A stretch of DNA of 64,000 nucleotides from Opitutaceae bacterium (GTDB lineage Bacteria; Verrucomicrobiota; Verrucomicrobiia; Opitutales; Opitutaceae), in assembly GCA_030693515.1 (NCBI GenBank), contig JAUYAK010000113.1, positions 1 to 64,000 of the forward strand, given 5' to 3'. Position 1 is the stretch's first letter, and each line of letters begins with the position of its first letter. Positions 17,423-26,027 of the stretch are shown here, one piece after another. Both the position numbers and the translations under genes were made by a program. Below the pieces are notes generated by a model. That model saw nothing but the letters and a program-made list of their open reading frames with translations, was not told the DNA's origin and did no database searches.

Positions 17423-18295
17423 TCAGACGGCGCGCTGCCAGCGGGCGAGGTCGCGGGCGATGGCTTCGTGGACTTCGGTCATCGTGATGCCGACGCTCGC
17501 GAGCTTGCTTGAATCCATCGTGCAGTTGGAGCGCGGGGTCTTGGCGGCGAGGTGCATGAACTCGGTCTCGTCCTTGAAGAACGAGAACTCCTTGTTCGCG
17601 ACGCCGCTTTGCTTGATCGCCTCGACGACCTCGTGGGTCGTGACGTGGCCGGGGTTGGTGACGTTGTAGAGGCCGAAGGGCACCCGCTTTTCCCAACAGG
17701 CGAAGGTGGCGGTCACGAACTCTTCAAGCTGCGAGACAGAGTTGGTGGCTTCGAGCAAGCGCGGGTAGCGGATGAGCTTGGTGAGGTAGTTGCGCGGGCT
17801 GTCGTGCTGGTCGAACGGGATGCGCAGGCGCCAGACGTAGTGGTCGGGTTTGCCGGCGAGGACCTCTTCGCCGAGGGCCTTGGTTCCACTATAGAAAGAG
17901 CAATTGTTGGTGCGGAAGGTGAAGTTGGGCGTGTCGGCCTCGGTGAAGCCGCGGCCATCGGGGCGCGAGCCGGTGAAGATGCAGCCGGAGGAGACGTGGC
18001 CCCACGGCACGCCGGCGGCGGCACAGGCGTCGGCGATGATGCCGGGAAGCACGGCGTTGCCGAAAAGGCACGCGTGTTTGTGCAGCTCGCAGGCGTCGAC
18101 GTTGGGCTTGCCGGTGTAGCCGGCGGCATTGATGAGGAACGCGGGTTTGTCGCGCAGGAGCGCGGCGCGCAGGGTGTCGCCGTGGGTGTAGTCGAGGTCG
18201 GCGCGGCGCAGGTTGCGGAACGGGATGCCCTTGCGGGTGAGCAGGGACTGGTATGCGGTGCCGACGTAGCCGGAGCCTCCGAGCAGGTAGATCAT
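17423..18295 (-). CDS. RmlD-like reductase resembling the bifunctional 3,5-epimerase/4-reductase (NRS/ER) family
   Basis: This 290-residue protein has an N-terminal Rossmann loop ([14 protein letters not shown]). It also shows a string of motifs that I recognise from plant NRS/ER and the C-terminal domain of [48 protein letters not shown] (YxxxK), [21 protein letters not shown], and PRSN followed by MDSSKL. Those enzymes perform both the 3,5-epimerisation and the 4-reduction to rhamnose. No separate rmlC is visible in the window, which fits this reading. The ATG at 18295 is preferred over the TTG at 18307. It is the first gene of the rhamnose operon. A plain dTDP-4-keto-rhamnose reductase is the alternative. 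Confidence 0.85.
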   Translation of the reverse strand: MIYLLGGSGYVGTAYQSLLTRKGIPFRNLRRADLDYTHGDTLRAALLRDKPAFLINAAGYTGKPNVDACELHKHACLFGNAVLPGIIADACAAAGVPWGHVSSGCIFTGSRPDGRGFTEADTPNFTFRTNNCSFYSGTKALGEEVLAGKPDHYVWRLRIPFDQHDSPRNYLTKLIRYPRLLEATNSVSQLEEFVTATFACWEKRVPFGLYNVTNPGHVTTHEVVEAIKQSGVANKEFSFFKDETEFMHLAAKTPRSNCTMDSSKLASVGITMTEVHEAIARDLARWQRAV

Positions 18296-18373
18296 GGAAA
18301 GTGGCAAGGGAAGCGCAGCGGCGGCGCGCGAACAAGGGTTTTTCCGGGGGCTTCTACGGCTAGGAATGAGACG

Positions 18374-18406
18374 AAAAAAAGCCGCACCCAGGAGAGGGCG
18401 CGGCTT
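18374..18406 (-). terminator. Rho-independent terminator after the TonB receptor gene
   Basis: On the minus strand the sequence reads aagccgcgccc, a 6-base loop, gggtgcggctt and then a run of T. The 11-base stem has one mismatch. It sits about 43 bases after the receptor stop codon and separates the receptor from the rhamnose operon. Confidence 0.85.
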
Positions 18407-18448
18407 GCCTGGAATCTTTAACCGCGGGTCGCGGCCGTGATGGCTCGA

Positions 18449-21400
18449 TCAGAAGCGCACCGTGACGCCGAACTGCACACGCCAACGGCTCGCGATGTTG
18501 TCGATAGTCCAGTTGGCGGGCTCGGCGGGGTAGGTCGGCACGAGCTGGCCTTGGGCGTTGTAAGAGGCATTGCCCATCTGGCGGCGATAGAAGACAGCGT
18601 TGTTCTGGGCGGTAAAGAGCTCGACGTAGCCAAACGTCTTTCGGCTGAGCCAGTAGCCGAAGTTAATAAAGTCGAAGAACAGCTCGACTTCGAGCGGCTG
18701 GTAGATCGGCAGCTTCTGGGTGAGGCGCAGATCGAGCTGGTTGATCCAGGGTTGGACGAAGGAATTGCGCGGGGCGTAGCTGCCGGCGAACTGGTTGAGG
18801 CCGCTGCTTTGAAGAAAAGCGAAATAGCCCGCCTGCTGGGCGGCGTTCATCCCGGCGAGCGAGATCTTCGTGTCGTTCGGGCCGGTGGGCACATAGACGA
18901 GGTCGTTGGAGGCGACACCGTCGCCATTCACGTCGTTGGCATAGGTGAAGGAATAAGGGTTCCCGGTGCGGCCCTCGTAGTAGAGCGAGGCGGTGGTGCG
19001 CCAGCCCTTCTTGAACTCGAGGCGTTTGGCGAGGGTGAGCTGGACGCGGTCGCGGATCTCGAAGTCGGAACGCTGCACTTCGACGGTGTTTTGATTGAAG
19101 ACCGCGTTGCGACTCCAGCCGTCGACCGCAACCGTCTGGCCGACGGCCTGAGCTTCCTCCGAACGGCCGCGGGTGTAGGTGAAGCCGTAGGACCAGTTGT
19201 TCTTCATCGGGCGATTGAGGCCGAGGGAGACGTAGGTGCTTCCGCCCTCGCGGATGTTGCGCACCCGGATCACGTTGGTGAAGGCTAGGCTGGTGGCGCC
19301 GGTGGTGCTGGCACCTCCGTTGAAGCGCTGGCGGCCATCGAGGCCGACCGCCGGGCCGCTGGTGGCGGTGACGACGAGGGGCTTGATGTTCAGGTTGTCG
19401 GTGAACAGGGCTTTGTCGGTCAGCGTGTGGATGATCTCGACGGTGGCGATTGAGTCGAGGAAGGGCAGCTTGCGCTCGGCGGCCAGGTTGGCGCGCCAGA
19501 CGGCAGGGAGCTTGAGCTTGTTCTGCAGAAAGTTGATCTCGCGGCGGGCGTTGGGATCGAGGTCGACGGCGGAGGCGCCGATGGGGTTGGCAACGTCGAA
19601 GCTGTTGCGCAGGTAGGTGGCGAGCTGCGGGGCCGCGGCGCCCGTGACGAGCTGGTTGAAGCGGCCGACCCCCGTATTGCCGTAGGCGTTGGAGATGAAG
19701 ACCCACGGAGCGCGGCCCGTGAAATAGCCGAAGCCGCCGCGGAGTTGCATGGCGCGGGCTTCATCTACGGACCAATTGAAGCCGAGGCGGGGCGACACGA
19801 TCTTGGTGCCGTCGACGGTGCCATCGTTCCGAAGGCCGAAGGTATTGAGGAACGCTTGGTTCAGCGGGGGCCGGGAGTCGGACTCGACAAGGTCGAAGCG
19901 CGCGCCGGCAGTGAGACTGAGCCTGTCGCTCACGTCCCACTTGGCCTGGCCGAAGACGCCCGTGATCGAGAAGTTCGAAATGTCGGCGGCGGGCGTGCCC
20001 GTGACGTAGAGGGAGCGCGCATACACCGTGGGTCGGTCAGCGGCGAGGTCGGCCAGGCTCGCGTAGTCGAAAAGGCCATAAGAGGCCTGGCGGAAGAGAT
20101 TGAAGAAATCGCTCTCCTCGCGGTCAAAACCGGCGGTGAACCTGAAGTTCTTCCAGAAATAGTCGGCGTTGCCGCTGTAGCTCTCGGTGTTGACCCGGAT
20201 GATGTTGCCGTGGCGGAACTGCTCAGTGCCGACGACGATGACGCCGGTGCCCGTGACCGGACGGCCATCGGAGCCAATGCCGCTGGCGCCAAAGACGCGG
20301 ACTTCCGGGAAGACAACGGGCGACGCAGTGAGCTGCTCGTAGGAAGTCTTGGCCCATTTGAATTCGGACTTGAGAGCGGCGCTCCACTGGTTGTTCAGCG
20401 TGGCCGCCCAGACCTCCTCGGTCCGATTCTGCGAGTAGTAGTTCGAGGTGAGCGCGGTGCCGCGCGTGGCGGCCGGGCCCGCCGAGCCGAGGATGCCGGT
20501 GAACGTGCCGCCGATGCTATTGGAGCGGCCGAATTGCGGCAGGGTCCCGACGGTCTCGTTGTAGCGGACGGAGAGGCGGTGGTCCTTGGTTATATTCCAG
20601 TCGATTTTGTAGAGTTTCTTCTCCTCCTCGGTGGTCAAGGAGCTGGCTCCGCCAAATGAACCGATGTCGAAGGTCTTGCCCGAGGCGGTGCGGATGGCCG
20701 CGAAGGCGTTGGTGAGCGCGGTGAGCGAGGCGGCGTCGGGCACCATCGTGGGCTCGGAGGCGACCTGTGTGCGCTCGAATTTCTCATAGTTGCCGAAGAA
20801 GAAGATTTTGTTCTTCCAGAGAGGTCCGCCGAGGGTGGCACCCCACGTCTTGCGCTTGTCAAGGGGGCGTTTGCCCGCGAAGGCGCCGAGCACGTCGGCG
20901 TCGGCGTATTTCTGATCGGTGTAGTAGCCGTAGATCGAGCCGCGGAAGTTGTTGGTGCCGGAGCGGGTGACGACGTTCACGGAGGCGCCGGTGAAGCCGC
21001 TCAGGCGCACGTCGTAAGGCGCGACGGAGATGGCCACCTGCTCGGCGGTCTCAAGCGAGAGCGGGTTGAAGAAGGACTGGAGGCCGGAAGCATTGAGGCC
21101 GAACTGGTCGTTGATGCGCGCGCCGTCGAGCGTGATGGAGTTGAAGCGATTGTTCTGGCCGACGGCGGTGAGCATGGCCTCCTGGCGATCGCCAAAGACA
21201 TTGCGGAGCGTCACCGCGGAGTTGGTGCGCGCCATGTCGGCGAACGAGCGCTGGGCCGTCGGCTGCGCGAGCAAGCGTTCGCGCGTCAGGAGCGACGCCG
21301 TGCCGACTGCGGTCGAGTCGAGATCGGTGGTGGTGCCGGCGACCGTGAATTTTTCCATGACGACCACGTCTGCCGGTGGGAGGCTGACGTTAATGCTTAT

Positions 21401-21721
21401 GTCCTGCCCGAGTTCGGTGACAATCTCAGTGGTCTCGGACGCTTTCTTCCCGGGCGCGGAGGCGACGAGCGTGTAGGGTCCGCCGACGACGAGGCCGCGG
21501 AAATAGTAGCGCCCGGTCTCGGTGGCAGTCGCCGTGTAAGTCGTGCCGGTGGGCACGTGCGTGGCGGTGAGGGTGGCGCCAGCGACCGGCCGACCGCTAG
21601 TGTCGCGGACCACGCCGGTGAGACCCGAGGAAACGACACCTTGGGCGGACGCAAACGGCGCCACGATAAACGCCAGGCACGCGAAAATCACGCGGGCCAA
21701 GGGAAGACAGGACTTTTTCAT
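18449..21721 (-). CDS. TonB-dependent receptor with N-terminal carboxypeptidase-regulatory-like domain (Oar-like)
   Basis: The 1090-residue product starts with a signal peptide (MKKSCLPLARVIFACLAF, ending near ASAQG). A beta domain follows (TGVVRDTSGRPVAGATL, residues about 32-115), then a plug-type region (SFADMARTNSAVTLRNVFGD; NRFNSITLDGARINDQFG) and a long beta-barrel ending in the aromatic WRVQFGVTVRF expected for outer-membrane insertion. It would take up a large substrate, perhaps glycan or oligopeptide, across the outer membrane with TonB energy. The ATG at 21721 is chosen for the signal peptide; the track extension has no such features. It has its own terminator and probably its own promoter, and is not obviously part of the glycan pathway. 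Confidence 0.94.
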   Translation of the reverse strand: MKKSCLPLARVIFACLAFIVAPFASAQGVVSSGLTGVVRDTSGRPVAGATLTATHVPTGTTYTATATETGRYYFRGLVVGGPYTLVASAPGKKASETTEIVTELGQDISINVSLPPADVVVMEKFTVAGTTTDLDSTAVGTASLLTRERLLAQPTAQRSFADMARTNSAVTLRNVFGDRQEAMLTAVGQNNRFNSITLDGARINDQFGLNASGLQSFFNPLSLETAEQVAISVAPYDVRLSGFTGASVNVVTRSGTNNFRGSIYGYYTDQKYADADVLGAFAGKRPLDKRKTWGATLGGPLWKNKIFFFGNYEKFERTQVASEPTMVPDAASLTALTNAFAAIRTASGKTFDIGSFGGASSLTTEEEKKLYKIDWNITKDHRLSVRYNETVGTLPQFGRSNSIGGTFTGILGSAGPAATRGTALTSNYYSQNRTEEVWAATLNNQWSAALKSEFKWAKTSYEQLTASPVVFPEVRVFGASGIGSDGRPVTGTGVIVVGTEQFRHGNIIRVNTESYSGNADYFWKNFRFTAGFDREESDFFNLFRQASYGLFDYASLADLAADRPTVYARSLYVTGTPAADISNFSITGVFGQAKWDVSDRLSLTAGARFDLVESDSRPPLNQAFLNTFGLRNDGTVDGTKIVSPRLGFNWSVDEARAMQLRGGFGYFTGRAPWVFISNAYGNTGVGRFNQLVTGAAAPQLATYLRNSFDVANPIGASAVDLDPNARREINFLQNKLKLPAVWRANLAAERKLPFLDSIATVEIIHTLTDKALFTDNLNIKPLVVTATSGPAVGLDGRQRFNGGASTTGATSLAFTNVIRVRNIREGGSTYVSLGLNRPMKNNWSYGFTYTRGRSEEAQAVGQTVAVDGWSRNAVFNQNTVEVQRSDFEIRDRVQLTLAKRLEFKKGWRTTASLYYEGRTGNPYSFTYANDVNGDGVASNDLVYVPTGPNDTKISLAGMNAAQQAGYFAFLQSSGLNQFAGSYAPRNSFVQPWINQLDLRLTQKLPIYQPLEVELFFDFINFGYWLSRKTFGYVELFTAQNNAVFYRRQMGNASYNAQGQLVPTYPAEPANWTIDNIASRWRVQFGVTVRF

Positions 21722-21772
21722 GGTGTGGGAACGGATGGATTCTGCGGTTGGAAAACAGGTGCTGGTGCGGGA

Positions 21773-21800
21773 TTCATACCAATCACGCGGCAGAAGCCAA
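21773..21800 (-). promoter_or_regulatory. Possible sigma70-type promoter of the TonB receptor gene
   Basis: On the minus strand TTGGCT is followed, after 16 bases, by TATGAA preceded by TGG, which resembles an extended -10 element. It lies about 50 bases upstream of the receptor ATG, in the 112-base gap after the GT2 gene. This is a weak match seen by eye. Confidence 0.3.
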
Positions 21801-21833
21801 TGAAAAGCTCTGCCCGGCGGCGTGACGATGCGG

Positions 21834-22613
21834 TTACTTTCGGCGATAGTCGCCGCGGCTGAAATACTTCTCCAGCCAGACGTAGGCGCAGATGAAAAAA
21901 TAGCGGCTGCCCATTTCCTTGATCTTGAGCTTGGCGACGCCGTATTTCCGATTGCGCCACGAGATGGGCGTGACCGCAAAATTGTAGCCGCGCACGATGG
22001 CCTTGAGCGGGAGCTCGACCGTGAGATTGAAGTGCGACGCGAGGAGCGGGCGGCACCCGTCGATCACGGTGCGGCGGTAAGCCTTGAAGGCGTTGGTCGT
22101 GTCGTTGAGCGGAATGCCGAAGCCGATCCGCACTAGGAAATTGGCGATGCGGTTCACGAAGAGCTTCACGCGCGGATAGTCGATGACCTCGCTGCCTTTC
22201 ATGAAGCGGCTGCCGAAGGCGCAGTCGTGGCCTGCGTTGAGCAAGCGCCAGTAGGTGATGGCATCGTTCGCCGAGTCGGAGGCGTCGGCCATCATGATGA
22301 CGACGGCGTCGCCGCGGCTGTGGTCGAGACCCCAGATGATGGCCCGGCCGAAGCCGTGGATGCCGCTGGCGTTTTGCGTCGGCGCGAGCGTGGGGATTTT
22401 TTGTTTCAGCTCCTGCAGGACGGCCCAGGTGCGATCGGTGCTGCCATCGTCCACGACCACGAGTTCGTGCGGGATGCCGGCGGCGGCAAAGGCGTCGTGG
22501 ATTTCCTGCAGGGTTCCGGGCAGCGACTCCTCCTCGTCGCGGGCCGGGATGACGACAGAATAGAGCGACAGCGGGGCCGCGGTGGCAGGCGATAGGGGGG
22601 CGGAGTTTTTCAA
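21834..22613 (-). CDS. GT2 glycosyltransferase, DPM1-like
   Basis: This 259-residue GT-A protein has SVVIPARDEEESLPGTLQEI, VVVDDGSTDRT, the acidic VIMMADASDSANDA (in place of a DxD), and the LNDTTNAFKAYRR region seen in dolichol-phosphate-mannose-synthase-like enzymes. It has no obvious C-terminal membrane pair, so it may use a soluble or peripheral mode. The likely start is a TTG at 22613, which overlaps the stop of the epimerase gene as TTGA, a coupled arrangement like the ATGA overlaps elsewhere in the window. Donor and acceptor are unknown. Confidence 0.88.
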   Translation of the reverse strand: MKNSAPLSPATAAPLSLYSVVIPARDEEESLPGTLQEIHDAFAAAGIPHELVVVDDGSTDRTWAVLQELKQKIPTLAPTQNASGIHGFGRAIIWGLDHSRGDAVVIMMADASDSANDAITYWRLLNAGHDCAFGSRFMKGSEVIDYPRVKLFVNRIANFLVRIGFGIPLNDTTNAFKAYRRTVIDGCRPLLASHFNLTVELPLKAIVRGYNFAVTPISWRNRKYGVAKLKIKEMGSRYFFICAYVWLEKYFSRGDYRRK

Positions 22614-23704
22614 AGCGGGGCCGAGAGTTCGAGCCAGTCTGGGTGGGCCCGCGCATGCGCGGCGATTTCAGCGAGGATATCCTCCGTGCGTGTGGCCGGG
22701 CGCCACTGCCAAACCCGCGCGGCCTTGGCGGAGTCGAGGACCATCCACGGTATGTCGAAGGCGCGGGGCGTGGTGTCCGTGCCGACCGCGTGCGCACCGA
22801 TGTGCCCCCCGCACCAGTCGCTGAGCTGACGCAGCGACATGGCCGAATCTGCGCCGCCCGAGAAATTGGCCACCCGATCCTCGGCCGGCACCGCAGGCGC
22901 GGAGAACTGTTTCTCCATCGCGGGCAGCAGATCGCGCGGGTGCAGGCAGTCGCGCACTTGGTGGCCATGGCCGCCGAAGCCGATGTAGTTCAGCGGGCGC
23001 TGCCGCAGCCACGCGTTGATCCAGTAGGCGAAGATGCCTTGATCGGCGCGGCCGAATTGGCCGGCGCCGGCGAGCACACCGCAGCGATTGATAAAGACGG
23101 GCAGGCCGAACGCGGCGCCGTATTCGAGCGCGAGCGCTTCGCTCGCGAGCTTCGTTGCGCCGTAGAGCGAGATGGGGGCGGTGGTGGGGAAAATTTCTGT
23201 GAGGCCGGCCGCCGTGACCGAGGACGGAGGGACGGAAGGAAGGAGCGCCGGAGGAAGGGGCAACGTCGGGCGGAACGCGTGCGCCTGCACCTCCATCGGC
23301 AGGGCCGCGAGCGGCGCGATACTGTAAACGCGGCTCGTGCTCAGCAGCGTGAAGCCGGCGCGGTGCTGCTTGCAGAATTCGAGCAGGTTCACCGTGCCGC
23401 CGAGGTTGTGCTCCACGAGCTGCCGCGAACTGGTCTTGCCGTCCACGCCCGCGAGCACGCTCGGGTTGGCCGCCGCATCGATCACCCAGTCCACCTTGGG
23501 CAGGGTCTCCAGATCGCTGGCGGCGCGCAGGTCGCCGTGGAAAAGTTTCACCCCGATGCGCTTCAGTTCGGCGCGGTTGGTTTCGCTGCCGGGGCGGATG
23601 AAATTGTCAAAGCCCCCGATCTCATGCCGCGCGCCGGACTCTGCGAAAGCGCGCGCGAGCGTGCTGCCCACGAAGCCGCAGACGCCGGAAATCAGGATGC
23701 GCAT
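22610..23704 (-). CDS. NAD-dependent epimerase, CDP-paratose 2-epimerase-like
   Basis: The 364-residue extended SDR has ISGVCGFVGSTLARAF, DNFIRPGSETNRAEL, a serine-rich active-site strand (TLLSTSRVYS) and the catalytic SLYGATKLASEAL. It resembles RfbE-type nucleotide-sugar 2-epimerases. A proline-rich stretch, LPLPPALLPSVPPSS (residues about 148-162), is encoded by a run of ggacgga/ggaagga-like units and looks like an in-frame low-complexity insertion. The gene is followed by a GT2 with overlapping codons and diverges from the 23813 methyltransferase over an inverted repeat. Confidence 0.88.
   Translation of the reverse strand: MRILISGVCGFVGSTLARAFAESGARHEIGGFDNFIRPGSETNRAELKRIGVKLFHGDLRAASDLETLPKVDWVIDAAANPSVLAGVDGKTSSRQLVEHNLGGTVNLLEFCKQHRAGFTLLSTSRVYSIAPLAALPMEVQAHAFRPTLPLPPALLPSVPPSSVTAAGLTEIFPTTAPISLYGATKLASEALALEYGAAFGLPVFINRCGVLAGAGQFGRADQGIFAYWINAWLRQRPLNYIGFGGHGHQVRDCLHPRDLLPAMEKQFSAPAVPAEDRVANFSGGADSAMSLRQLSDWCGGHIGAHAVGTDTTPRAFDIPWMVLDSAKAARVWQWRPATRTEDILAEIAAHARAHPDWLELSAPL
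23220..23258. repeat. Short-unit low-complexity run inside the epimerase gene
   Basis: The units are variants of ggacgga and ggaagga, in frame with the gene and translated as a Pro/Ser/Leu-rich stretch. They resemble a single arm of the other short-unit repeats in this window; no inverted partner was seen nearby. Confidence 0.5.
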
Positions 23705-23710
23705 GGGGCA

Positions 23711-23811
23711 GTGAAAGGGAAAGTGCGGGCGGGGGTGAAGGGGAAAGTTCGATCCGGTCCATCCGATCTTAGCCCTTCCCTTCCACCCCTGCTTTCACTT
23801 TCACTCCCGCC
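23711..23811. repeat. Inverted short-tandem-repeat element (gtgaaag / ggggtga type)
   Basis: The left arm gtgaaagggaaagtgcgggc, with the following ggggtgaagggg, is mirrored by a right arm whose reverse complement reads gtgaaagtgaaagcaggggt and then ggaaggg. The spacer is about 23 bases. It fills the gap between the divergent ATGs at 23704 and 23813, so any promoters for both genes must lie in or beside it. Confidence 0.75.
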
Positions 23812-23812
23812 G

Positions 23813-24487
23813 ATGAGCCATCTGCGCGGCGACTATAAATCGGTTTGGAATTCCCTCTCGGGCTCCAAGCAGGACGCCTACCTCGTCGTCTCGGGCTACA
23901 CCGACGAGGACAAATTCCACGCCGACGCCGAGGACACCGTCGATATCCTCCGCGACACGGTGGGCGTGCAGGAAGGCGACATTTTCCTCGAGATCGGCTG
24001 CGGCGTGGGCCGCGTGGGCCGCGTGCTCTCGCCCTTTGTGCGGCAATGGATCGGGTGCGATGTCTCGGCCAACATGCTCCGGCTCGCCGGCCGCCGCCTG
24101 CTCGGCCTGCCCAATGTCCGCCTGCAGGAAATCTCCGGCTACGATCTCCGGCCGATCGCCGATGCTTCGGTCGATGTGGTTTACACGACCGTGGTGTTCA
24201 TGCACCTCGAGGAATGGGACCGCTACAATTACGTCTGCGAGGCCATGCGCGTGCTCAAGCCCGGCGGCCGTTTCTATTGCGACAACGTCGATCTCGCCTC
24301 GCCCGCCGGCTGGGCGGTGTTCAAGGAGAGCCTGAGTTTCAAGCCCGGCGAGCGCCCCTCGCAGATCTCAAAATGCTCCACCCACCCCGAGATCGAGACG
24401 TTTCTGAAACACGCGGGCTTTGCGGACGTGCAGGTCGCGGGCCGGCTGAACTTCTGGGTTTACGGCTGGGGCCGCAAACCGCAGTAG
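23813..24487 (+). CDS. Class I SAM-dependent methyltransferase
   Basis: The 224-residue product has LEIGCGVGRVGRVLSPF (motif I, residue about 58), IGCDVSANMLRLAGRRL, and RVLKPGGRFYCDNVD. It is a Methyltransf_11/25-like enzyme, probably acting on a glycan or lipid-linked intermediate. The track extends the frame back to 22643, but that part is antisense to the epimerase. The ATG at 23813 immediately follows the inverted repeat. It is a single-gene unit converging on the 24495 gene with only 7 bases between the stops. Confidence 0.9.
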   Translation: MSHLRGDYKSVWNSLSGSKQDAYLVVSGYTDEDKFHADAEDTVDILRDTVGVQEGDIFLEIGCGVGRVGRVLSPFVRQWIGCDVSANMLRLAGRRLLGLPNVRLQEISGYDLRPIADASVDVVYTTVVFMHLEEWDRYNYVCEAMRVLKPGGRFYCDNVDLASPAGWAVFKESLSFKPGERPSQISKCSTHPEIETFLKHAGFADVQVAGRLNFWVYGWGRKPQ

Positions 24488-24494
24488 CGGGCCC

Positions 24495-25136
24495 TCAAGG
24501 CTGGCGCGGCGTGGAATCGGCCGGCGTCGTCGCGGCCCCGCCCTCGGCGGTCTTGCGCTGCGCCTCTTCGTAGGCGCGGCGTTGCGCCATGCCGATTTCG
24601 AGGAGGTCGCTCACCAGCATGCGCGCTTCGGTTTCCTGCTTTTGCACGTCGGTCTGAGGGATCGCGGGCGTCGTGGGGCCCGCTGAATGCTCGATGGTCG
24701 CAACGGAAACGGGTGCGACTGCGGGCTGCGTCGCGGGGACATTGAAACCGGTCGGGATGGGGGCGACGGGCCTCGGGCCAGCGGAAGCGCTGGCGGCCTT
24801 GCGGAGCGAGAGCACTTTTTCCGCGCCGTTGAATTTCACGACGGCCTGTTCGCGGTCTTTGTCGTAGTTGACCAGCGAGATGCCGTCTTTGGTTTCGCCC
24901 TTCGCGATCCAGGAGGTCTTGTTGGTGGTCTTGTTCTTGAAGACCAGATCTGTCCTTTTCCCGATCGTGCTGACGGCGGCAAACTCGATGGTCTCGCTGG
25001 CTGCCGCCGCTGCGGTGGCCGGGGTGCCGACAGGACTGAAGGGCGACACTTTCGGGAGCGAATTGCTCCCGTCCGCGGCCACGCTGGCCGCTGCGAGGGC
25101 GAGCGGGAGCAGGAGGGTGCGGGCGGCGGGCTTCAT
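24495..25136 (-). CDS. Hypothetical secreted protein
   Basis: The 213-residue product begins with a signal-peptide-like segment (MKPAARTLLLPLALAAASVAAD). A short beta-type domain with Lys-rich motifs follows (KRTDLVFKNKTTNKTSWIAKGE, residues about 60-82), then a Pro/Ala-rich linker and a Gln/Glu/Ala-rich helical tail (MLVSDLLEIGMAQRRAYEEAQ). I do not recognise a family. It is last in the long minus-strand block, 39 bases after the CmoB-like methyltransferase. The ATG at 25136 is preferred because it precedes the signal segment. Confidence 0.8.
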   Translation of the reverse strand: MKPAARTLLLPLALAAASVAADGSNSLPKVSPFSPVGTPATAAAAASETIEFAAVSTIGKRTDLVFKNKTTNKTSWIAKGETKDGISLVNYDKDREQAVVKFNGAEKVLSLRKAASASAGPRPVAPIPTGFNVPATQPAVAPVSVATIEHSAGPTTPAIPQTDVQKQETEARMLVSDLLEIGMAQRRAYEEAQRKTAEGGAATTPADSTPRQP

Positions 25137-25175
25137 GGTCGTGAAGATAGACGATGGGAGGACATCCAAGCTACG

Positions 25176-25994
25176 TCAAATTTGGCTGATACTTGAGCCC
25201 GCCGGGGCCTTGCGCGCGGCCACGAGCAGGGCGCTGCCGTGGATGTTGGGGTGTTCCTCCGTGCGGAAATCGGTGAAGCCGAACTGCCGCAACGCGCCGA
25301 GGATTTCGCCCTTTTCCATCCAGTAGCTGAACACTTCGCCGCCCCCGCAGAAGCCTTTCCAGTCGAGGGATGGACCGTAGTTGAAGCGATGCACCGTGTG
25401 GGGGAAGCCGGCCGTCTCCATCGGGACCGCGTCGGTAAACTTCGCGCCGGGCACGGGGTTCTTCGCGACAAACTCGGGGTCGTAGAAGACCGTCCAGAGA
25501 AAAATCGCGTCGCAGCGCCGCGCGAGCAGCTCGAGCAGTTCCACCGGGTTCGTCAGGTGATAAAGGATGCCGCACGCAATCCCGACCTCGAAGTGGCGAT
25601 CGGTCTGCTTCAGGAACTCAAGGCAGTCGCCGAGCAGGAAACGCGCGCGCGGGATGCCGAAGGTCTCCTTGGCGACCAGGCACTTCAGGTAGGCGCGGGC
25701 GTTGGCCTCCACCGCGGTGATGGATTTGGCGCCGAGGCGGTCGAGCAGGTAGGCGTGGCCGCCTTCGAGCGGGCCGAGCTCGAGCACCTCGCGGCCCGTG
25801 ACGCCGCCTTCCAGCCCCATCTCGATCAGACGGTGATGCGCCCACGTGATCCGTGGATCGTCGAAGAGCGGGGTGGCCCCGGCCTTGAGTTCCGCCCGCG
25901 CCGCCGGGGGCTGCGATGACCACTCGCCGGCGAAGAGATCGAGGGCGTTTTGGTCGGACGGCGCCGTGCCGAAGAAGTGCTTGAAGTCGGACAT
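25176..25994 (-). CDS. SAM-dependent methyltransferase, CmoB/DUF1698-like
   Basis: This 272-residue protein has VLELGPLEGGHAYLLDRLGA (a motif I variant), VEANARAYLKCLVAKE and CGILYHLTNPVELLELLA, which recall the CmoB/DUF1698 group. In this setting a glycan substrate is more likely than tRNA. Residues after 170 (NYGPSLDWKGFCGGGEVFSYW) may form the acceptor site. The ATG at 25994 is well placed, 33 bases downstream of the stop of the protease gene. Confidence 0.88.
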   Translation of the reverse strand: MSDFKHFFGTAPSDQNALDLFAGEWSSQPPAARAELKAGATPLFDDPRITWAHHRLIEMGLEGGVTGREVLELGPLEGGHAYLLDRLGAKSITAVEANARAYLKCLVAKETFGIPRARFLLGDCLEFLKQTDRHFEVGIACGILYHLTNPVELLELLARRCDAIFLWTVFYDPEFVAKNPVPGAKFTDAVPMETAGFPHTVHRFNYGPSLDWKGFCGGGEVFSYWMEKGEILGALRQFGFTDFRTEEHPNIHGSALLVAARKAPAGSSISQI

Positions 25995-26027
25995 GCCGCC
26001 CGTGAGTGCCCGGAACCGCCGCCAATT

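Noticed and set aside
16341-17669. 442-residue + strand ORF opposite rfbB
   Set aside because: It is a shadow of rfbB, whose motifs are unmistakable on the minus strand.
22643-23812. N-terminal extension of the 23813 methyltransferase
   Set aside because: The extension is entirely antisense to the epimerase gene; the domain begins at the ATG at 23813.
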